From: an uncultured Collinsella sp.
GTDB lineage: Bacteria; Actinomycetota; Coriobacteriia; Coriobacteriales; Coriobacteriaceae
Length of the DNA stretch: 23,768 nucleotides
Reading direction: 5' to 3'
NCBI GenBank assembly: GCA_958427145.1
Contig: CAUAAZ010000032.1
Coordinates: 1-23,768 of the forward strand
Both the position numbers and the translations under genes were made by a program. The notes under the pieces were generated by a model. The model saw nothing but the letters and a program-made list of their open reading frames with translations, was not told where the DNA came from and did not search any database. How positions within the stretch are numbered: position 1 is the stretch's first letter; every line of letters begins with the position of its first letter. Shown in pieces: positions 23,199 through 23,768 of the stretch.

Positions 23199-23274
23199 GG
23201 GCCGTTAGCTCAGCTGGCAGAGCAGGGGACTTTTAATCCCAAGGTCCAGGGTTCGAACCCCTGACGGCCCACCA
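23199..23274 (+). tRNA. tRNA-Lys (anticodon TTT)
   Basis: The acceptor GGGCCGT pairs with ACGGCCC. The D-arm is GCTC...GAGC. The anticodon stem GGGGA/TCCCA has a G-A mismatch at its outer pair and carries loop CTTTTAA, giving anticodon TTT. The T-arm CAGGG/CCCTG holds TTCGAAC, the discriminator base is A and CCA is encoded (23272-23274). It reads AAA and AAG. Its 3' portion is duplicated 177 bases downstream. Confidence 0.96.
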
Positions 23275-23284
23275 TAGAATAGAA

Positions 23285-23314
23285 AAGCGACTGGCGGATG
23301 CCGGCCGCTTTTTT
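23285..23314 (+). terminator. Intrinsic terminator of tRNA-Lys
   Basis: AAGCG/CGCTT forms the base of a stem that continues through one A-C mismatch into a CTGGC/GCCGG pairing with a short loop, followed by six T. It lies 10 bases after the CCA end. Confidence 0.85.
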
Positions 23315-23326
23315 GTTACCGCGGCA

Positions 23327-23450
23327 CGGGTTCGAACCCGAAAGGGCGCGGAGCTGAGGAAACGCATGAGCGTTTGCCAGCGCAGCGCGCAAGGCGCGAA
23401 AGCGCCGCAGCGGCCGCCTGCGAAGCAGGCTGAACCCCTGACGGCCCACC
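23327..23450 (+). repeat. tRNA-Lys-linked palindromic element ending in a duplicated tRNA 3' end
   Basis: The element opens with a perfect 14-base T-arm-like palindrome CGGGTTCGAACCCG (23327-23340). Three hairpins follow: AAACGC/GCGTTT with loop ATGA (23360-23375), GGCGC/GCGCC with a GAAA tetraloop (23393-23406) and GCCTGC/GCAGGC with loop GAA (23416-23430). It ends with an exact 19-base copy of the tRNA-Lys 3' end (23432-23450 against 23255-23273), starting inside the T-loop and stopping one base short of the full CCA. Hairpin order and several blocks (CGAACCCG, AGGG, AAACGC, AAGGCGC) match the element beside tRNA-Gly. No credible protein is encoded; minus-strand frames here are translations across tRNA sequence. 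Confidence 0.8.
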
Positions 23451-23463
23451 CAAAGATTGTTGA

Positions 23464-23493
23464 GACGGTCAACTTCGGTTGGCCGTCTTTTTT
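23464..23493 (+). terminator. Second intrinsic terminator, after the tRNA-Lys 3' duplicate
   Basis: GACGGTCAAC pairs with GTTGGCCGTC (one G-T pair) around a TTCG tetraloop, followed by six T. It stands 13 bases behind the duplicated tRNA end, mirroring the spacing of the first terminator behind the real tRNA. That suggests that a second tRNA gene or a transcribed element once ended, or still ends, here. Confidence 0.9.
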
Positions 23494-23504
23494 GTCGCCC
23501 TTTC

Positions 23505-23520
23505 ATGGGTTCGAACCCGT
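23505..23520. repeat. Third T-arm-like palindrome
   Basis: GGGTTCGAACCC (23507-23518) is a perfect 12-base palindrome identical to the core of the one at 23327-23340. It again follows a terminator, repeating the order tRNA 3' end, terminator, T-arm copy. No hairpin series follows it within the window; a short TATC/TATA repeat begins at 23520. Confidence 0.6.
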
Positions 23521-23629
23521 ATCTATCTATATATAAGAACGCTTGGCGAAAAAAACCCGCCTTTTACCGATGGGAAACAAATAGCTGATGCCTTTGGAGT
23601 AAAGTAGCGCTCCAGAGATGACCGATGTC

Positions 23630-23768
23630 TCAATACTCGTAAAACAGCTGGTCATCGCCAATATCAGAAGCCAATGCTTCAGTTTTAACCTCAGTGACGC
23701 GACTGAGGGATCTATTCATTTGTGAACAAAATATGGAGTGCGCGATTCCCGCCCACGGCGCCCCTCCG
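23630..23768 (-). CDS. Possible partial open frame running off the window edge
   Basis: A minus-strand frame stays open from the window edge to a TGA at 23630-23632 (45 codons), with an internal ATG at 23717-23719 giving 29 residues (MNRSLSRVTEVKTEALASD and onward). There is no ribosome binding site before that ATG and no recognisable domain. It may be the C-terminus of a gene beyond the window or chance. The surrounding stretch 23521-23768 is visibly less GC-rich than the rest and otherwise shows nothing I can assign. Confidence 0.2.
   Translation of the reverse strand, partial: GGAPWAGIAHSIFCSQMNRSLSRVTEVKTEALASDIGDDQLFYEY

Noticed and set aside
23210..23506. Minus-strand frame containing VGRQGFEPWTLGLK
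   Set aside because: This is a familiar artefact of translating a tRNA gene and its 3' copies in antisense; it is not a protein-coding gene.

Overview
The window looks like chromosomal DNA of a high-GC, Gram-positive anaerobe of the Coriobacteriia, most likely Collinsella or a close relative. This is inferred from GC-rich codon use, a PafBC-type WYL regulator pair, a TSCPD-domain protein, an LPxTG wall-anchored adhesin, and protein sequences that read as Coriobacterial. No database search was possible, so the genus is a judgement, not a measurement.

Layout. 1-115 holds a parS-like site. rlmN (minus) and ddl (plus) diverge from about 1169-1253. ddl overlaps a large gene for a DnaQ-type exonuclease fused to an Fe-S DinG helicase. 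That gene meets, stop codon on stop codon, an overlapping pair of WYL-domain regulators on the minus strand (5104-7030). Next, on the plus strand, come a membrane protein with a split, degenerate M28-peptidase fold and a very long acidic insert (7229-10420), and a small single-pass membrane protein. A bidirectional terminator separates them from a 1143-residue thioester/SpaA adhesin on the minus strand (10727-14158). tRNA-Gly(CCC) and a peculiar palindromic element lead into purB. A TSCPD gene and a Tat lipoprotein gene follow as a coupled pair, then an OmpR-type response regulator with its histidine kinase, then purC with a small membrane-protein gene, then an M29 aminopeptidase. tRNA-Lys(TTT) with a second copy of the palindromic element comes next, and the window ends in lower-GC, gene-poor DNA.

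Functional groups. DinG and the WYL pair plausibly belong to DNA-damage handling. purB and purC are two purine-synthesis genes that stand apart rather than in one pur operon. The adhesin, the Tat lipoprotein, the M28-like protein and the two-component system all act at the envelope. There is no CRISPR array, transposase, integrase or recognisable phage gene.

The signal least explained by ordinary gene content is the pair of tRNA-linked elements. Both tRNA genes are followed by a terminator, then an inverted or palindromic T-arm copy, then three ordered hairpins of related sequence. Each element ends with an exact 18-19 nt duplication of the 3' end of its own tRNA. The third hairpin has two apparent compensatory base-pair changes between the two copies, which suggests selection on structure.
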